A stretch of DNA of 64,000 nt from Emydura subglobosa (lineage: Eukaryota; Chordata; Testudines; Chelidae), in NCBI GenBank assembly GCA_007922225.1, contig ML679956.1, positions 14,171,049 to 14,235,048 of the forward strand. Direction: 5' to 3'. Under the pieces are notes generated by a model. That model ran no database searches. It saw only the letters and a list, made by a program, of their open reading frames with translations, and was not told the origin of the DNA. This document shows, in pieces, positions 59,801 to 64,000 of the stretch; the first letter of the stretch is position 1, and every line of letters begins with the position of its first letter. Made by a program: the position numbers and the translations under genes.

Positions 59801-62364
59801 GTATGATTAATCATAAAGCATCATTTGGAATATCTTTCATCTAGCATGCAATATTTGTTAAAATGTAGTTAGAAATGTGAACAGATAAGTTTTTAAAAAA
59901 ATTATACAACTTAAATGTATGCTCAGTGAAGTGGTAAAATGTTTTGAGAGTATGACAGTGATAAGCCAAGATGTGATCATAGTAGATCTTCATATGGGAG
60001 GGTATTAGTAGATGTATTGTGAGCCTCTGAGGTTTTTTGGGAAAAATCATATTGTATTAATATCTAACTGAAATGTATGAATATCCTGTTCCTATCTGCT
60101 AGGCCATAGCACTGTGGAGCTCTGAATTATTTAATTTTCCTTCCATCTTCTGCTTTCCAATCTTTGTGTGCTAGTATCAGAGCTTTTGGGGAAGAATAAA
60201 TACAGACCAAAAGATTCTTGCACTTCTGCAGGGAAATAATGAGGATAAGTTAATATGAGCCCATCTACTGAGCTCCCTTTTTTGATCCTCATCACCTGGA
60301 TAAGACCTAGTAAGGATCTGTGGTCCTTGAAGTAAGAATTTCCATATAAGCATAGATAAAATAATCCTATTTCCTCCATACCTGTGTGGAAAAGATAGGT
60401 AAGGAGATTGGGAATGTGAAGTGAATTTTTTGTTGGTAAATTGTATAATCAGTTGCTTAAGCACACTTCGGTTCATTATGAAATATACTGAAGAGATCAA
60501 ATAACCAATATCAGTCAAGTTTATTGTTATTTTCTAATGCCTAAGCTGACTTCAGCTTTGCAAAGTGTTAAGGGGCATTTAAAATAAATAGGCCAATTCC
60601 AGCCATGTAACTGCTTGAAATATATATCAGTGTATTATGTTGATATTGTGTGCTTAATAATATTAATATGTGGTGTGAATAATACTGATAGTGATATATT
60701 AGCCCAGTGTATTTTGGTTAACACCTTCTAGAAATGTTAGGAGATGGGAGGTGTATCATTTGTTAGGATTTTGTAGGCTTTGCTTTCCACATACAGTGTA
60801 AGAAGGCATTGAGAGAACTACTGTGAAAATGACTTGTTAGCCAAACAGTAGGATAACCTGCAAATCTAAATGTGTTCTGTTTTACTATATCTTGCCTTAC
60901 TGTATTTGCAGTTTGTACATGTAACATGCATGAAACTGCTTGATTATAATAGGAATTTAAAGTGAAATAATCCTTTGAAGTGAGGTAATGTGCACTAATC
61001 CTTCATCATATGTCCATTCATATTGACCATTTATTTCAGCACTTGAACATTAAATTTTATATTGTATTTTGTCTAGCGTAATCTGTAAAAAAAGAAACTG
61101 TTTCTGTCTTCAAGCCTTTGGTTCAGTCTACATTATAGGCTTTCTTACATTTTAATCCCTACAGTGGAATATTTAGTATAATGCTAAAAACATTTTAAAT
61201 TAAAACTATATTAGACACAAATACACTATTCATACACAAGTGTGTAATATTGGAACATAGGAGTAGTAAACTTACATATTTTACTAGCTCTACTTTTTTC
61301 TCAAACTTTTTTGACTAAAAATGACTTTTTGACAAAACAAACTTTTGTGGGAGCTTGGTTTCAATATTTTGATGAAAACCTGAAAAACTCTGCAAAATAT
61401 TGACAAGAAATCTTTTCCCTTAAATTGTCATGGCAGACATAATACATTTTTCAGCCAGCTCTACTTAAAAGTATATTTTTGTGTGTTTACTAAAGTATGA
61501 TGAGCTACATAAAGACTAGTTAATATTTGTAAATGGGTCCTATATTCATAATTGATTTGATTCTGTTAACCTGCAGCAGTTTAAAATTAGTAGTTTTTAA
61601 AAGCTGTAATATAGAAACTTTTTGTGTAACTTTGATATGGCATAGAGGAGCTTTTCAATTATCTTCTGGCTTTTATTAATTCCAAATACCAGAAGTCTGT
61701 GGTATATTGAATACTTAAGCACTTAATGAACCTTACTTCACTTACAATATTGGCTTTCTCTTCTATGTAAAAGGATTAAATGAGTTCATATTGTCCCATT
61801 ACGTAAGACTGAGTTCTGTCCACAGATAACAGTTTTTGCTCTGAGTCATGTAAACGGTATTGAAATAAAGTTGAATGTGTTCTGTAACAGAGTACGCTGC
61901 TATAATTGTCAGCTCAAGGGGGGGGGTTACATTTATTTTGTTAGTACGTTCTGGCTCTAATATGCGTTCGTTTTGCTTCATATGGTACAACAGTGGTCTG
62001 TAAAACTATTTCTGTATTGTATGTCAGCTGTTACCTATTGGTATCCTATCATGTCACATTAACATTTATACTGTGTATTCAGGTATATAGTAAATTGTGA
62101 CTTCAAGCTAAATGCAAAGCTGCAACTTCTAACATACATTCCTCACTAACACTTTGGTACAGTACGTACCTTTTCTTAGCAAAACTTTGCTGCCTGGTGG
62201 AAATAAATGCTATCATTTATTAGGTGTGTGTCCTGTGACAATTTGTGTGTTCAGTGCTATTAATAGCAGTAGACTTGCTTTAGTGGTAGGCAAGTTGTTT
62301 ATAACTATTTAGTAAAATGCTTCCAAAGTGGAATCAAATTAAAATTATTTAAGAAAAAATGGTA

Positions 62365-62995
62365 GCTCTATCTAGGTTGTATTTCCCTAATTTGTTTGAG
62401 AAGGTCATGCGAGACAATATCAAAAGCCTTACTAAAGTCAAGATAAACCACATCTACTGTTCCCCCAATCCACAGGGCTTGTTACCCTGTCAGAGAAAGA
62501 TATCGGGTTGATTTGACACAATTTGTTCTTGACAAATCCATGCTGACTATTACTTATCACCTTTATTATCTTTTAGGTGCTTGCAAACTGATTGCTTAAT
62601 TATTTGCTCCATGTCTCTTGGAGTACTGAAGTTAAGATGACTAGTCTGTAATTCCCCGGGTTGTCCTTATTTCCCTTCTTATAGATTGACACTATATTTG
62701 CCCTTTTCCAGTCCTCTGGAATTTCTCTTGTCTTTTTCGAAGATAATCGCTAATGGCTCAGATATCTCCTCAGTCAGCTCCTTGAGTATTCTAGGATTCT
62801 AGGATTATCAGGCCCTGGTGACTTGAAAACATCTAACTTGTTTAAGTAATTTTTCACTTGTTCTTTCCCTATTATAGCCTCTTCCTATCTCATTTTCACT
62901 GTTAGCCATCCAATCGCTACTAAACTTTTCAGTGACAACAAACAGTTATTTAACACTTCTGCCATTTCCACATGTAACTATGAAGGACTCAGCCT
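62365..62995 (-). mobile_element. CR1 LINE internal fragment, antisense
   Basis: Aligns with the central part of the CR1 at 41.8-42.4 kb: GAGAAGGTCATGCGAGACAA, then AAAAGCCTTACTAAAGTCAA, then TTGTTCTTGACAAATCCATG, then CCAGTCCTCTGGAATTTCTC. It covers the RT region only, with neither end of the LINE, so it is a truncated relic. Confidence 0.88.
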
Positions 62996-63696
62996 CCAAA
63001 TAATTATTACCTCCACCTTGCTTATGAAGTAAACCAAATTGGCTCTGGTACCCCGACCACTATTTGCTGTCTTTCAGTTTTATATGTAAAATGCATGTAA
63101 GCATTTTTACTCTGAAAATGGTTATCAATCTACAAAACCAAAATGGAGTTTCTTACTTTTTTTCAGCAGATTCCAGAGGTAGTCTGGTTAGAAGTGGTAA
63201 CTAATACCATGCAGTTACAAAAATAGAGACTGCAACTGTTACATTACAGTAATTTAGAATTTCTGTAGAAAATGTTTTTTGGGTTTAGCTAATTGTGCTC
63301 TGCTTATATATTGAACTGTACGCATAGTTAAACTTCCTGGATAGTTCAAACTGTTGATAAAGCCATATTATCTTCAGAAATACTGCTTAGGACTCTGGAA
63401 AAACTGAATTGTGTAACTTAGTAGCAGAAGTGTTCATGGCATCTTACAGGTAAAAACAAAAACATCTATCATGATTTACCTTCAGAATATTTTTAAAACC
63501 TAGCTGATATGGAATAAGGTCTTGAAAGTTGCTAAGCAATAATTTCTTGATGGTATTTAATTATTTGTGATCTGGCATATAAAAATCAATGTAGGGCATA
63601 AAATAAGTTCCTAAACTTAACTCTCAAGTGGCTAGATGCTGAGTGCCTGTCTACTGGTGATATGTGACAGTTATCAGCATCTCTCAGTTAACTTTT

Positions 63697-63955
63697 GGGA
63701 TACATCTATACTGCAGCTGTGGGTGAGGGGTAACTCCCAGCTCGGGTAGATCAAGCTAGCACACTAAAAATAAGTGTGTCGCACAGGTGACTTGATTTGT
63801 CTACCAGAGTATGTACATAGGATTTCAGATGGGATAGTATTCAGGTGGCCAGCCCAATCTGTTGCTTATGCCTCTGATTATACTGCTATTTTTAGTGTGC
63901 TAGCTTGATCACAAGTAAGCATATTTGTCTTCCTGAGCTGGGAATGACACCTTCT
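63697..63955. mobile_element. MITE with palindromic arms, right end cut
   Basis: Starts GGGATACATCTATACT. The inner arm has CAAGCTAGCACACTAAAAATA and its reverse TATTTTTAGTGTGCTAGCTTG occurs at about 63888-63908. The right end stops at CACCTTCTAGTTC, where the last terminal bases (a TGTAGACATACC-type end) are missing and a hAT-like end begins. Confidence 0.7.
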
Positions 63956-64000
63956 AGTTCAGGAGTTCTCAAACCTTTTTTTCTGGGATCTTTCTGGAAA
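63956..64000. mobile_element. Possible hAT terminal end, runs off the window
   Basis: TTCAGGAGTTCTCAAACCTTTT resembles the hAT end pattern CAGnGnTTCTCAAnC. Only about 43 bases are visible, so this is tentative. Confidence 0.45.

Larger units (their letters stand above)
59801..64000 (+). other. DYNC1LI1: DYNC1LI1 intron 12, 5' part
   Basis: Donor GTATGA. No sequence matching the expected last coding exon was found. Contains an antisense CR1 piece (62365-62995), a fold-back element (63697-63955) and what looks like the start of another hAT element at the window edge. Bases 59850-62360 show only AT-rich sequence. Confidence 0.85.

Noticed and set aside
63160..63205. Pyrimidine tract plus CAG as a possible last-exon acceptor
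   Set aside because: The following sequence does not encode the expected LIC1 C-terminus and reaches a stop quickly.
1..64000. CRISPR arrays, operons, tRNA or rRNA genes
   Set aside because: None seen. The DNA is vertebrate nuclear sequence, and the repeats are interspersed mobile elements without regular spacers.

Overview
This window is vertebrate nuclear DNA, most likely from a turtle or a close archosauromorph reptile. That call rests on a complete intron-exon gene with GT-AG splice sites and on the repeat set: CR1 and L2-clade LINEs, a MIR-type SINE, a DIRS-like tyrosine-recombinase retrotransposon, a Penelope-like element, hAT elements with 8-base target duplications, and many small fold-back elements ending in variants of GGnnTGTCTACACT. 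This combination is familiar from chelonian genomes. The species was not tested.

There is one protein-coding gene, DYNC1LI1 (dynein cytoplasmic 1 light intermediate chain 1), on the + strand. Twelve coding exons between 19692 and 59800 join in frame into 488 codons plus one base. The final coding exon (about 35-37 residues in known orthologues) and the 3' UTR were not found before base 64000 and should lie to the right. The gene starts inside a CpG island (about 19460-20290). Exons 1 and 2 are only 269 bases apart, and intron 2 is 14.8 kb. Exons 3-6 are spread over 35-50.6 kb and exons 7-12 are clustered at 52.5-59.8 kb. Intron 6 carries signals of the minor (U12) spliceosome.

Bases 1 to about 19.4 kb are intergenic. 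No coding exon was recognised there. The region holds a GC-rich composite repeat (4.4-5.7 kb), a MIR copy, fold-back elements, a degenerate L2-clade LINE (about 12.96-14.4 kb), an LTR-like repeat split by a hAT-like element (14.4-16.9 kb) and a CR1 3' end (18.5 kb).

The introns are landing sites for mobile DNA. Intron 2 has a GC-rich hAT element with a perfect 8-base duplication and an almost perfect 128-base inverted repeat. Intron 3 has an LTR-like repeat and an antisense L2. Intron 4 has a 2.6 kb antisense CR1. Intron 5 has a nearly full-length but broken DIRS-like element. Intron 11 has a Penelope-like element on the minus strand, itself interrupted by a hAT element, and intron 12 has another CR1 piece. 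None of the element reading frames appears intact. The host protein is a non-catalytic dynein subunit: a Ras-like domain that docks on the heavy chain, followed by a disordered tail whose short helix binds cargo adaptors.
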